A DNA stretch of 64,000 nt from JADFOJ01 sp041580235 (GTDB lineage: Bacteria > Planctomycetota > Phycisphaerae > Phycisphaerales > SM1A02), in assembly GCA_041580235.1 (NCBI GenBank), contig JBFGEG010000001.1, positions 1 through 64,000 of the forward strand, written 5' to 3'. Within the stretch, counting starts at the first letter, position 1; each line of letters starts with the position of its first letter. The notes beneath the pieces were generated by a model that saw only the letters and a list, made by a program, of their open reading frames with translations, was not told where the DNA came from and searched no databases. The translations under genes were made by a program, and so were the position numbers. Shown one piece after another: positions 42,920-51,257 of the stretch.

Positions 42920-44623
42920 ATGACCGACCTGCATCCGGCCTCGATCCGGCACGTCGATCACGCCGCGTGGCGTGAGCTCGCCGCACGGTTCCTCGACGAC
43001 AACTACCAGCAGAGTCCGGCCTACGCCCGGGCCATCGCCCGGCGGCAGCGGGCCGCCGTCGAGCATGTCGTGATCGAGCACGGGCAGGAGATCGCGGGCG
43101 TCGCCACGATCCGGGTCCGCACGCTGCCCCTGATCGGGGGCGGGATCGCCTACGTCACCGGCGGGCCGCTGACCCGCCAGGCTCGAGCCGGCGACGTGCG
43201 GCGTCTCGGGCACTGCCTCCAGACACTGAGCGCCGAGTACGTCGAGCGTCGCGGTCTCGTCCTGCGGGTGCTGGCGCCGGTGGGCTCGCCGCCGTGGAAC
43301 GAGCGGGCCTCGACGGCGTTTGTCGGGGCGGGCATGACGCCCACCGACCGCTCGCGACGCTACCGCACTCTGCTGCTGGAGATCGACCGCCCGCTCGACG
43401 AGATCCGGGCCGGCTGCTCCAAGTACTGGCGACGCAACCTGCGGCGAGCCGAGCAGCGGCCCTTCGTGGTGCAGTCGGGCACGACCGTCGACCTCTTCGA
43501 GCCGATCCAGACGCTGTACGCCCGTCTCCGCGACCGCAAGGGATTCCACGCGCCGTTTGACGCTGATTTCTTCCGGGCGCTGCAGCCGGACCTGCCCGGC
43601 GACGAGCAGCTCACCGCGTCCGTGGTGCAGCTGCACGGGGAGCCGGTGGCCGGCCTCGTCACGAGCATGCTCGGCGACACGTGCATGCCGTTGCTGCTCG
43701 CCGTGGATGTTGAGGGCCTGCGCGGCTACGCGGTCTATCTCCTGCAGTGGCACTCGATCGTCATGGCCCGGACACGCGGCTTGAGCTACTACGACCTCGG
43801 CGGCATCGATCCCGAGCGCAACCCCGGCGTGTACAACTTCAAGCTTGGTCTTCGCGGTCACGACCTTTGCGCACCGGGCCCCTTTGAACGGCGCCCGCCG
43901 GGCGTCCGCGGCGCCGTCTGCCGCGGTGCCGAGGCGGTCCACCGGCGACTGTCCCGAGCCAGGCCGCGGGTCTCGCTTCCGGCGAGCACCGGCGCCGAAA
44001 CCGTGCTTCGCCGCGCCGAGCCGGGCGACGTCGAGCAGCTGGTCGCGTTGTGCCGCCGGAGCTTTCCCGAGAGCCTGCGGTGGCAGGTGGGCGGCGATCC
44101 GGCGCGGCGCTGGTGGCGGGCCGTCCTGCCGTCGGCCTCATGTGAGACGTGGGTGTCCGCCGGCCCGGGCGGCATCCAGGGATACTTCGTGCTGGTCATC
44201 AACGAGCGGGACCGGAACTTCGCGCGGCGGGTGGCCGACGCCGCGCGGGGCCCCTGGCTGCGGGCGGCGCTCCGCCGGCCCTGGGCGGTGGCTGCGCACG
44301 TGTTCCGCGGCCTGCGGCGGCGACGGAAGGGCGCCGCCGCAGCGCCGTCGGTGCAGCGGACGCCGCCCGGTGAGCGCACGTGGGTCGAGCTCATCGCCGT
44401 CGCGCCGCGGTGTCGCGGCCGCGGTGTCGCGGCGTTGCTGCTCGAGCACGCCGAATCACGCACGAGGCAGATGAAGCGTCGCGCCGTTCAGCTGACCGTG
44501 ACCCCGGGCAACCGCGTCGCACTGCAGCGCTACGCCAGATCGGGGTACGGGCTGGTGCACGAATCGGCCGGCGGCCTGATCCTGGGCAAGCACGTGGACG
44601 CCGGCCGGGGAGGCGGCTCGTGA
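42920..44623 (+). CDS. FemAB-type aminoacyl/acyl transferase fused to a C-terminal GNAT acetyltransferase domain
   Basis: A 567-residue two-domain protein. Residues 1-330 are a FemAB/FemX-like fold (QQSPAYARAIARRQ, VHSKYWRRNLRRAEQ-like CSKYWRRNLRRAEQRP near residue 165, LLQWHSIVMARTRGLSYYDLGGIDPERNPGVYNFKLGLRG near 275-310, a strong FemAB signature). Residues 350-567 form a GNAT domain with VLRRAEPGDVEQLVALCRRSF and VELIAVAPRCRGRGVAALLLEHA (acetyl-CoA pyrophosphate loop RCRGRGVA). FemAB proteins normally use aminoacyl-tRNA or other acyl donors. Having both in one chain suggests two acyl additions to one amino-sugar. It starts next to the previous stop. Confidence 0.75.
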   Translation: MTDLHPASIRHVDHAAWRELAARFLDDNYQQSPAYARAIARRQRAAVEHVVIEHGQEIAGVATIRVRTLPLIGGGIAYVTGGPLTRQARAGDVRRLGHCLQTLSAEYVERRGLVLRVLAPVGSPPWNERASTAFVGAGMTPTDRSRRYRTLLLEIDRPLDEIRAGCSKYWRRNLRRAEQRPFVVQSGTTVDLFEPIQTLYARLRDRKGFHAPFDADFFRALQPDLPGDEQLTASVVQLHGEPVAGLVTSMLGDTCMPLLLAVDVEGLRGYAVYLLQWHSIVMARTRGLSYYDLGGIDPERNPGVYNFKLGLRGHDLCAPGPFERRPPGVRGAVCRGAEAVHRRLSRARPRVSLPASTGAETVLRRAEPGDVEQLVALCRRSFPESLRWQVGGDPARRWWRAVLPSASCETWVSAGPGGIQGYFVLVINERDRNFARRVADAARGPWLRAALRRPWAVAAHVFRGLRRRRKGAAAAPSVQRTPPGERTWVELIAVAPRCRGRGVAALLLEHAESRTRQMKRRAVQLTVTPGNRVALQRYARSGYGLVHESAGGLILGKHVDAGRGGGS

Positions 44624-45747
44624 ACGTACCGACCATCGCGTGTTCCATGCCCGAGCTGGAGGCGCTCCAGCCGTCGTGGACGGCGCTGCGCAACGCCCAC
44701 GGATTGCTTACCCCCAACGCCGACCCATGCCTCTACGCGGCCACCGTGGAGGCGCTCAACGCCCGGCCCGACGTGACGCTGCTGCGCGACGGCGACCGGC
44801 CCGTGGCCATCATCGTCGGGCGCCGATCGATTCGGCCGCTGGGGTGGCGGCTCGGTCATCTCGCCGTCCGGTCACCTCGTCGGCGGTGCCTGGACATTGT
44901 CTACGGCGGGCTCATCACCGATGGAAGCCCGCAGGCGATACACGCCGTGGCCGATCACCTCCAGCGCCGCATCCGGGCCCGCGAGCTCGACCACGTCATG
45001 ATCAACCACCTGCGGCTGGACCACGAGCTGTTCGCCCCGCTGAGCCGATCGCCACGCGGGTTCCACGGCCCGATCAGCCGCCACTGGCGGTTCGCGCTCG
45101 GCCCGACGCCCGAGCAGACACTGACGCGTTTCTCGCGCAAGCACCGCTACAACATGCGTCGCGCCGACCGACTGCTCGTCGAACGATTCGGCGGCGACGT
45201 CGAGCTTCAGGCCGTGACCGAGCCGGAGCAGGTTCCCCGCTTCGTGGAGGATGCCCTGGCCATCACCGCCGCCGGCTACCAGGGCGCGATCGGCGCGGGC
45301 TTCGGCAACGCGACCGTGCAGCGGGTGATCCTCGACCGCGCCGCCCGGGACGGCCGCCTGCGGGGCTACCGGCTCATGGCGGCCGGCCGGGCCATCGCCT
45401 ACCAGGCCGGCGTGACACTCGGCAACGTGTTTCATCTCCGGAGCACCGCCTTCCTGCCCCGCTACCGGGCGCTCTCCCCCGGTCAGGTGCTGCTGGTGCG
45501 GGTGATCGAGGATCTCGCGGCGGCCGGCATCGACGCCGTCGACTACGGCTTTGGTGATGCCCGGTACAAGCAGATCTACGGCACCGAGAGCCACGACGAG
45601 GCGACCGTCTACCTCTATTCGCGGACCCTCACGGGACGATCGGCCCGGCTCATCCACCGGGCCGCGGGGGAGGCCACGACCCTCGTGGCCCGCTCGCGTC
45701 TGGGCGGCCGCATCCGCAAGCGTCTGCGAGAACGGATCGCGGCCTGA
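44620..45747 (+). CDS. FemAB/BioF2-like GNAT-fold acyltransferase
   Basis: A 375-residue protein starting at GTG 44620, overlapping the previous stop by four bases. It shows the FemAB/BioF2-like elements RFSRKHRYNMRRADRLLVERFGG near residue 170, GYRLMAAGRAIAYQAGVTLGNVFHL and DYGFGDARYKQIYGTESHDE, the last being typical of the family in polysaccharide loci (where the Y-D/F-G-x-x-x-Y-K motif is common). Such enzymes attach acyl or aminoacyl groups to sugars. It is the second of three related genes in this locus. Confidence 0.75.
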   Translation: MNVPTIACSMPELEALQPSWTALRNAHGLLTPNADPCLYAATVEALNARPDVTLLRDGDRPVAIIVGRRSIRPLGWRLGHLAVRSPRRRCLDIVYGGLITDGSPQAIHAVADHLQRRIRARELDHVMINHLRLDHELFAPLSRSPRGFHGPISRHWRFALGPTPEQTLTRFSRKHRYNMRRADRLLVERFGGDVELQAVTEPEQVPRFVEDALAITAAGYQGAIGAGFGNATVQRVILDRAARDGRLRGYRLMAAGRAIAYQAGVTLGNVFHLRSTAFLPRYRALSPGQVLLVRVIEDLAAAGIDAVDYGFGDARYKQIYGTESHDEATVYLYSRTLTGRSARLIHRAAGEATTLVARSRLGGRIRKRLRERIAA

Positions 45748-45751
45748 ATCG

Positions 45752-46477
45752 ATGCTCGCCACCACGCTCACCGCTGCCTTTGGCGTCACGGTCCTGACCA
45801 CCGGCTGGTTCCTTGCCCCGATGGCGGCCCGCCGCCGCGCGGAGGCCCGGCTACGGCGCACGTGCGCCAGGAACCGCACGCTCGTGCTGACCTTCGATGA
45901 CGGGCCCGGACCGACGCTCACGCCGAAGCTCCTTCGCCTGCTCGCTTCGCACGGCGCCCGCGCAACGTTCTTTCTCACCGGCTTCCGTGCCCGGAGACAC
46001 CCCGAGGTCGTCGACGCCGTCGTGACGGCGGGGCACGAGGTGGGCTGCCACGGCCACGACCATGTCAACGCGTGGCGATGCTGGCCCTGGCGGGCCGTCG
46101 CCGACATCACCAACGGCTACCGCGACCTCGCCCGATGGGTGCCGCCGGACGGGCCCTTTCGACCGCCCTTCGGCAAGATGACCCCGCTCACACTGGCGGC
46201 GCTGGGCCGGCGGGGGGCGCCGATCGGCTGGTGGACCATCGCCGCCGGCGACGTCCGCCGCGATCCGCCCCCGCCGGGAACGGCCGCGGAACGTGCCGTG
46301 CGCGACGGCGGGGGCGTCATCCTGCTGCACGACTTCGACGGCGGCGGCCAGGAACGTGATTCGTTCGTGATCGAGGCCACCACGCGGCTGCTGGAGGCGG
46401 CGCAGCGACACCGCTGGAGAGTCCGGACGCTCGGCGAGCTGACGCACGCTGCCGAAGGACTCCGTCTTGCCGCTTGA
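45752..46477 (+). CDS. Polysaccharide deacetylase (carbohydrate esterase family 4-like)
   Basis: A 241-residue protein with an N-terminal hydrophobic segment (LTAAFGVTVLTTGWFLAP), the catalytic motif LTFDDGPGPTLTPKLL near residue 46, FFLTG, and HEVGCHGHDHVN with the zinc histidines near residue 92. FRPPFGKMTP and the C-terminal GGVILLHDFDGGGQE complete the NodB-fold pattern. CE4 enzymes remove N-acetyl groups from amino sugars and could expose amines that the FemAB-like proteins then acylate. A second deacetylase of this type is at 49392. Confidence 0.9.
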   Translation: MLATTLTAAFGVTVLTTGWFLAPMAARRRAEARLRRTCARNRTLVLTFDDGPGPTLTPKLLRLLASHGARATFFLTGFRARRHPEVVDAVVTAGHEVGCHGHDHVNAWRCWPWRAVADITNGYRDLARWVPPDGPFRPPFGKMTPLTLAALGRRGAPIGWWTIAAGDVRRDPPPPGTAAERAVRDGGGVILLHDFDGGGQERDSFVIEATTRLLEAAQRHRWRVRTLGELTHAAEGLRLAA

Positions 46478-47393
46478 CCTCTCCATCATCATCGTCGGCT
46501 GGAACACGCGAGACTTCCTTCGCGACTGCCTCGCGTCGATCGACGCCAACCTGGGATCGCTCTCGGCCGAGGTGATCGTCATCGACAACGCGTCGAGCGA
46601 CGGCTCCGCCGAGATGATCGCCGCCGAGTTTCCCCGCGTCCGCCTCATCGCCAACACGGTCAACCGCGGCTTCGCCGCCGCCAACAACCAGGGTCTGAAG
46701 GCGGCCGGAGGGCGATACCTGCTGCTGCTCAATCCCGATACGGTCATCCTCGACGACGTACTGCCCCGGATCACGGCCTGGGCGGATGCGCACCCCGCGG
46801 CGGGCGTCGTCGGCTGCCAGGTCCTCGAGAACGAGCACACCGTGCAGCGAACCTGCTTCCGCTTTCCATCGCCGCTCAACACGCTCATGTGGGTGACCGG
46901 GCTCAGCGCGTGGCGGCCGCGGAGCCGACTGGCCGGCCGCGCCGCGTACGGGCCGTGGCAACGCGACGCCGAGCGCGACGTGGATGTCGTCTCCGGCATG
47001 TTCATGCTCGTCCGCCGCGAGGCGTTCGAGCAGGTGGGGCCGATGGACGAAGGGTTCTTCGTCTTCGCGGAGGAGGCCGACTGGTGCCGCCGATTCCACG
47101 ACGCCGGCTGGCGATGCGTCTTCGCCCCTGTGGGGCGGGTCCTTCACGTCGACGGGGGAAGCAAGAGCACCGACCAGGTGAGCGTGAGGATGTACGTCGA
47201 GATGCAGAAGGGGTGGCTGCGGTTCCACCGCAAGCACCTGGGCCTGGTGGGATGGGCTGCGGCCAAGCTCCTGTTCGCGGTGTCCATGGCGGCGCGGGCG
47301 ATCTGGTGGCGATGTGTCGCCGGCGACGACGCCCGGGCGCGGCTGTCGGCAGCGGCGGCCCGGTTTCACTTCACGGGAAAGGTCCCCTGCTGA
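46467..47393 (+). CDS. Rhamnosyltransferase-like GT2 glycosyltransferase
   Basis: A 308-residue GT2 protein. The start TTG 46467 overlaps the deacetylase by 11 bases, with GAAGGA seven bases before it. It has LSIIIVGWNTRDFLRDCLASID, VIVIDNASSDGSAEMI, NTVNRGFAAANNQGLKAAGGRYLLLLNPDT (with the DXD-like NPDT), DVVSGMFMLVRREAFEQVGPMDEGFF and EEADWCRRFHDAGW, which match the Wbb-L/rhamnosyl transferase subgroup. The C-terminal part has a hydrophobic segment near residue 265. It probably adds rhamnose or a related sugar in the repeat unit; this is inferred. Confidence 0.85.
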   Translation: MPLDLSIIIVGWNTRDFLRDCLASIDANLGSLSAEVIVIDNASSDGSAEMIAAEFPRVRLIANTVNRGFAAANNQGLKAAGGRYLLLLNPDTVILDDVLPRITAWADAHPAAGVVGCQVLENEHTVQRTCFRFPSPLNTLMWVTGLSAWRPRSRLAGRAAYGPWQRDAERDVDVVSGMFMLVRREAFEQVGPMDEGFFVFAEEADWCRRFHDAGWRCVFAPVGRVLHVDGGSKSTDQVSVRMYVEMQKGWLRFHRKHLGLVGWAAAKLLFAVSMAARAIWWRCVAGDDARARLSAAAARFHFTGKVPC

Positions 47394-48649
47394 TGAGTGC
47401 CGTGGCGGTCACCACCGGCGCCCGCGGCGGGCCGAGGCCTCTGCGTCTCGCCTCCGAGGAGCTCCTGTGCGAGGTGGCGCCGGACCTCGGCGCCGTCGAG
47501 CACCTGCGGGCACAGTGGGATCGTCTCGTCGCCTCGGTCGGGGCGCCGGTCGGGATGACCTGGGACTACTGCCGCGTCTGGTGGACGCATTACGGGGCCG
47601 GCCGCGACTGCCGCATCTACCTCTTTCGCGACGATTACGACCTCGTGGGCGTGGTGCCCGTGTGCATCGATCGCGTGGGGATCGGGCCCGCCCGCCTGCG
47701 GGTGGCGAGGCTCATGGGCTCCGACTCGACGCCGGGCCTGTGCGGGCTGCCCGTTCGCTCGACGTGGGCTCCGACCGTGGTGGAAGCGCTGCTGGAGCAG
47801 CTCATCGGCGAGGGCGAGTGCGATGCCGTTCACTTCGGGCCCATCTCGCAGGCCTCGGCCGACGTCGACGCGGTCAGGGTCGCGTCCCGCGGGCGGCCGC
47901 AGCTCGTGTCGATCCTTCGTGATCGCGTGGTCACGCAGCACACCACGATCACGCTGCCGGAGACATTCGAGGCGTACCTGGCCGGTCTCTCGCGAAACCA
48001 GCGGGTCAACTACCGCAAGGGGTGGGGCCGGCTGACGGGGGACTTCCGCGTCGCCCTGGAGGTCATCACCGACCCCGAGCCCGTCCGCGACGAGCTCCGC
48101 GAGTTCGTCCGGATGCACGCGGCCCAGTGGCGTCACCGGGGCCGCCCCGGTCACTTCGGCGACTGGCCGGGCGCGACCGCCTTTCACGAGTCGCTGGCGT
48201 CGGCGATGAGCAAGATCGGCCGGGCGCGTCTGCTGCGGCTTCGTGCCGGCAAGAACGTCGTCGCCCGCCAGTACGGTTACCTTTTCGGCGGCACCTGGCA
48301 TGCGCTGCTGGCGGCGCGGGCCACGACCTCGCCCTGGAACGGCTACGGGCTCGGACGCAGCAGCCTCGTCACGCTCGCGGAGCAGGCGATCGCCGAGGGA
48401 GCGCGGACCGTGGACGTCGGCGTCGGACGGTACGAGTACAAGAACCGTCTCGGTGGACGCACGCACGATGTGCGGTCGATGCTCGTCGTGGCCAACGACG
48501 GCACCGCCCGACGCCGCGCGGCGCGGCTGGGGCGGGTCGCCGACGCCATCGACCGACTGTACTACCGGTTGTGGTTCTGCCGTGTCGCACCCAGACTGCC
48601 CTTGCGGCCCCGGCCGCTGCACCCCACCTGGATCAGGACCCGCTTCTGA
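47393..48649 (+). CDS. Third FemAB/GNAT-like acyltransferase of the locus
   Basis: A 418-residue protein with GMTWDYCRVWWTHYGAG near residue 55, then the FemAB-like core LPETFEAYLAGLSRNQRVNYRKGWGRL near residue 185, VARQYGYLFGGTWHALLAA and VDVGVGRYEYKNRLGGRTHDV, the last being the usual signature of BioF2-like acetyltransferases in polysaccharide loci. It starts at ATG 47393, abutting the previous gene. The three related proteins in one locus differ in length and N-terminus, so they likely have different donors or acceptors. Confidence 0.75.
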   Translation: MSAVAVTTGARGGPRPLRLASEELLCEVAPDLGAVEHLRAQWDRLVASVGAPVGMTWDYCRVWWTHYGAGRDCRIYLFRDDYDLVGVVPVCIDRVGIGPARLRVARLMGSDSTPGLCGLPVRSTWAPTVVEALLEQLIGEGECDAVHFGPISQASADVDAVRVASRGRPQLVSILRDRVVTQHTTITLPETFEAYLAGLSRNQRVNYRKGWGRLTGDFRVALEVITDPEPVRDELREFVRMHAAQWRHRGRPGHFGDWPGATAFHESLASAMSKIGRARLLRLRAGKNVVARQYGYLFGGTWHALLAARATTSPWNGYGLGRSSLVTLAEQAIAEGARTVDVGVGRYEYKNRLGGRTHDVRSMLVVANDGTARRRAARLGRVADAIDRLYYRLWFCRVAPRLPLRPRPLHPTWIRTRF

Positions 48650-49395
48650 TGCACGCGTTGATCCCCGCGCCCTGTCGCCGTTGGATGCGGACGGTGCTGT
48701 ACCGCACGGTGCCCGCCTCGACGCTGCGCAACGTCAAGCGGGCGATCGGCGCCCCGCAAGTGCACCAGCGGGCCGCGTACTGGAACGAGGAGCTGGCGGG
48801 CCGGATGTCCAACCCGAACGTCAACGGCCGAGTCGGCAACGCCTTGCGTCATGCCACCACGGCGCAGCTCATCAGTCACTGCGGCCCGACGCCGGCCGCC
48901 GTGCTTGACGTCGGCTGCGGGCTGTGCGAGCTCGCGTCCGTGCTGGCCGGACACGGGCTGCAGCGGTACGTCGGTGTCGACCTGAGCGATTTTGCGATTG
49001 CGCGGGCACAGCGAGAGCACGCCTCCTGGCCCGTCGCCACGGCGTGCGACCTCTCGTTTCACCGCGCTGACCTGCGCGACTTCGACGGGGCGGAGGGCCC
49101 GTTCGACGTCATCGTCTTCAACGAGGTGCTCAAGTACGTCGAGCTCGACGAGGCGGTGCACCAGACGCGGCGGTACAGCCGGTGGCTCGCGCCGCACGGC
49201 GTCATCTGCGTCGCGCTCGCGGCGGATCCCAAGTCCGACGCCGTCCTGCGAGCGCTCGACGGGCACCTCACATGGGTGTACGGCGTCATCTACCAGCAGT
49301 GCCCGAGCGGCCCGCGGTTGCGGCTGGCCCGGTCGGACCGGGCCACGCCGCCGTTCACCGTCGGGCTCTTTCGTCCGGCCGGGGGCGCTTCATGA
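48649..49395 (+). CDS. Class I SAM-dependent methyltransferase
   Basis: A 248-residue protein starting at the overlap with the previous stop. It has the SAM-binding motif AAVLDVGCGLCELASVLAGHG near residues 84-104, VGVDLSDFAIARAQREH, and FDVIVFNEVLKYVELDEAV. It belongs to the Methyltransf_11/25-like group. The first 35 residues are basic and may bind the acceptor. In this locus it is likely to O-methylate a sugar; small-molecule methylation elsewhere cannot be excluded. It overlaps the following deacetylase by four bases. Confidence 0.75.
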   Translation: MHALIPAPCRRWMRTVLYRTVPASTLRNVKRAIGAPQVHQRAAYWNEELAGRMSNPNVNGRVGNALRHATTAQLISHCGPTPAAVLDVGCGLCELASVLAGHGLQRYVGVDLSDFAIARAQREHASWPVATACDLSFHRADLRDFDGAEGPFDVIVFNEVLKYVELDEAVHQTRRYSRWLAPHGVICVALAADPKSDAVLRALDGHLTWVYGVIYQQCPSGPRLRLARSDRATPPFTVGLFRPAGGAS

Positions 49396-50252
49396 CACCC
49401 TACGGCCGTCACGGGTTGCCGCTGCGGCTCGTCTGCCTCGCGATCGCGGTCGCCTGCTGGGTGGCGACGGGCCTCGGCCGCTGGAGACGGGATGGTGTGG
49501 TGACACTGTGCTACCACGGGGTCCGGGCCGGGCAGGCGGCGAGGTTTCGCCGCCAGATGACACGCATCACCCGCCGCGTCGTGGGGCCGGCAGGCATGCG
49601 GGCCGCCTCGGCCGAGCCGCGGTCCGGCCCGCCGCGGGTGTGCGTGACGTTTGACGACGCCTTTGCCAACCTGCTGGAGACCGCTTTGCCCGTAACCCGC
49701 GAGCTCGGCCTACCGGTCACCGTGTTCGTGGTGACCGGCAATCTCGGCTCGCGGCCCGCGTGGGCCATGGCCGACGGTCATCCGGACGCCGGCGAGGTGA
49801 CGATGTCAGCCACCCAGATCCGCGACGCCGCGGCCGATCACCGGATCACCTGGGGCTCGCACGGCGCGACCCACCGGCCCCTCACCGACCTGCCGCCGGC
49901 GGAGGTGACGGTGGAGCTGGCGGCGTCGGCGGCCGCCCTGGAGGACCTGCTCGGCTGGCGGGTCGAGGACTTCGCGTTCCCGTACGGCGCCTGCAGCGAA
50001 CAGCTGGTCGCCGCCGCCGCGGATTGCGGCTATCGCCGCGTGTACACGCTCGACTCGTCACTGCCGCGGTTCGGGGACGTGGACGTTGTCGGCCGCATGG
50101 CGATGTCACCGGACGCGTGGCCGATCGAGTTCGTGCTCACCGCGGCCGGCGCCTACGGCTGGTTGCCGCGATGCAGGACGCTGCTGCGACGGCTTCGCGG
50201 GGCGGGCCGCCAGGGGCGTCATCCCGTGACTTGCGTTGAAGGCGGCACGTGA
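49392..50252 (+). CDS. Second polysaccharide deacetylase of the locus
   Basis: A 286-residue protein with an N-terminal hydrophobic helix (LVCLAIAVACWVATGLG), then CYHGV, CVTFDDAFANLLETALP near residue 93, VTVFVVTGN, WGSHGATHRPLTDL near residue 155 with the His pair, and FAFPYGACSEQ. These are the CE4/NodB landmarks. Compared with the deacetylase at 45752 it has the TFDDA variant rather than TFDDGP, as in PgaB/IcaB-like subgroups. It probably de-N-acetylates the secreted or lipid-linked glycan. Confidence 0.85.
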   Translation: MTPYGRHGLPLRLVCLAIAVACWVATGLGRWRRDGVVTLCYHGVRAGQAARFRRQMTRITRRVVGPAGMRAASAEPRSGPPRVCVTFDDAFANLLETALPVTRELGLPVTVFVVTGNLGSRPAWAMADGHPDAGEVTMSATQIRDAAADHRITWGSHGATHRPLTDLPPAEVTVELAASAAALEDLLGWRVEDFAFPYGACSEQLVAAAADCGYRRVYTLDSSLPRFGDVDVVGRMAMSPDAWPIEFVLTAAGAYGWLPRCRTLLRRLRGAGRQGRHPVTCVEGGT

Positions 50253-50295
50253 CCGGGCCGATAACAACAGCCTCGCTCAGACCGCAAAGAGGACC

Positions 50296-50754
50296 ATGAA
50301 GCATCGTCGAACGAAGATACTGGCCGTGGCATCCGGCGGCGGCCATTGGGTTCAGCTGCTGCGTCTGCGCCCCGCCTTCGCGGGCGAGCGCGTGACCTAC
50401 GTCACCGTGAGCCGGGCGTACCAGTCGGACGTCGGGATCTCGCCGTTTCATGTCGTCAACGACGCCACCCGCTGGTCGAGGTGGAGCCTGATCAAGCTCG
50501 CGCTCCGCATGACCTGGATCATGCTCCGCGAGCGACCGGACGTGGTGGTGACGACCGGCGCGGCGCCGGGGTACTTCGCGATCCTGCTGGGCAAGCTGCT
50601 CGGGGCGCGGACGGCGTGGATCGACAGCATGGCCAATGTCGAGGAGCTGTCGATGGCGGGCCGCCAGGCGAGCCGGTGGGCCGACCTGTGGCTCACGCAG
50701 TGGCCGGGGCTGGCCCGCGCCGACGGCCCGCAATTCGAGGGCTCGGTGCTGTGA
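50296..50754 (+). CDS. PssD/Alg14-like subunit of a two-part glycosyltransferase
   Basis: A 152-residue protein with KILAVASGGGHWVQLLRLRPAF near the start and VVVTTGAAPGYFAILLGKLLGARTAWIDSMANVEELSMAGR, which are typical of PssD/Cps14F/Alg14 proteins that recruit and enhance a catalytic partner. The partner follows at once, overlapping by four bases. A start at ATG 50296 is preferred because AAAGAGGA lies just before it; the frame is open another 60 bases. The N-terminal segment may associate with the membrane. Confidence 0.85.
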   Translation: MKHRRTKILAVASGGGHWVQLLRLRPAFAGERVTYVTVSRAYQSDVGISPFHVVNDATRWSRWSLIKLALRMTWIMLRERPDVVVTTGAAPGYFAILLGKLLGARTAWIDSMANVEELSMAGRQASRWADLWLTQWPGLARADGPQFEGSVL

Positions 50755-51257
50755 TCTTCCTGACCGTCGGCGCGCAGATGCCCTTTGACCGGCTCGTGGC
50801 GGGCGTGGACGCCTGGGCGGCCAGGCACGACGTCTTCGCCCAGATCGGGCTCACCGAATGGCGGCCGGCCCACATGGACTGGACGGCGCTGCTCGATCCG
50901 GGCGACTTCCGCCAGCGTCTCTTCGAGGCCGACGCCGTGATCACCCATGCCGGCATGGGCACGATTCTCACGGCCCTCGAGTTCGGCAAGCCCACCGTGG
51001 TCATGCCCCGGCGGGGCGACCTGCTGGAGACACGCAACGATCACCAGTTCGGCACCGCCCGCGTCTTCGCCGAGGCCGGTCTCGTGGCCGCCGCGTTCAA
51101 CCACAAGCAGCTCATCGACATCCTCGGCCGCCTCCAGGACGTTCCGACGCCGAGGCGACTTCCATCGCACGCGTCGCTGCGGCTGCTGACCAGTCTGCGG
51201 CAGTTCATCCGGGCCGAGGCGGGCCGCGTTCCGGCGGAGCAGTATGCCCTCGACTGA
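50751..51257 (+). CDS. PssE/Alg13-like catalytic subunit of the same glycosyltransferase
   Basis: A 168-residue protein starting at GTG 50751 (GTGA overlap). It has FLTVGAQMPFDRLVAGVD, EADAVITHAGMGTILTALEFGKPTVVMPRRGDLLETRNDHQ near residues 65-105, which is the UDP-sugar binding half of a GT28-type enzyme. With the preceding gene it forms the usual split glycosyltransferase (beta-1,4-galactosyl-, glucuronosyl- or GlcNAc-transferase type). It overlaps the next gene by 14 bases. Confidence 0.88.
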   Translation: MIFLTVGAQMPFDRLVAGVDAWAARHDVFAQIGLTEWRPAHMDWTALLDPGDFRQRLFEADAVITHAGMGTILTALEFGKPTVVMPRRGDLLETRNDHQFGTARVFAEAGLVAAAFNHKQLIDILGRLQDVPTPRRLPSHASLRLLTSLRQFIRAEAGRVPAEQYALD

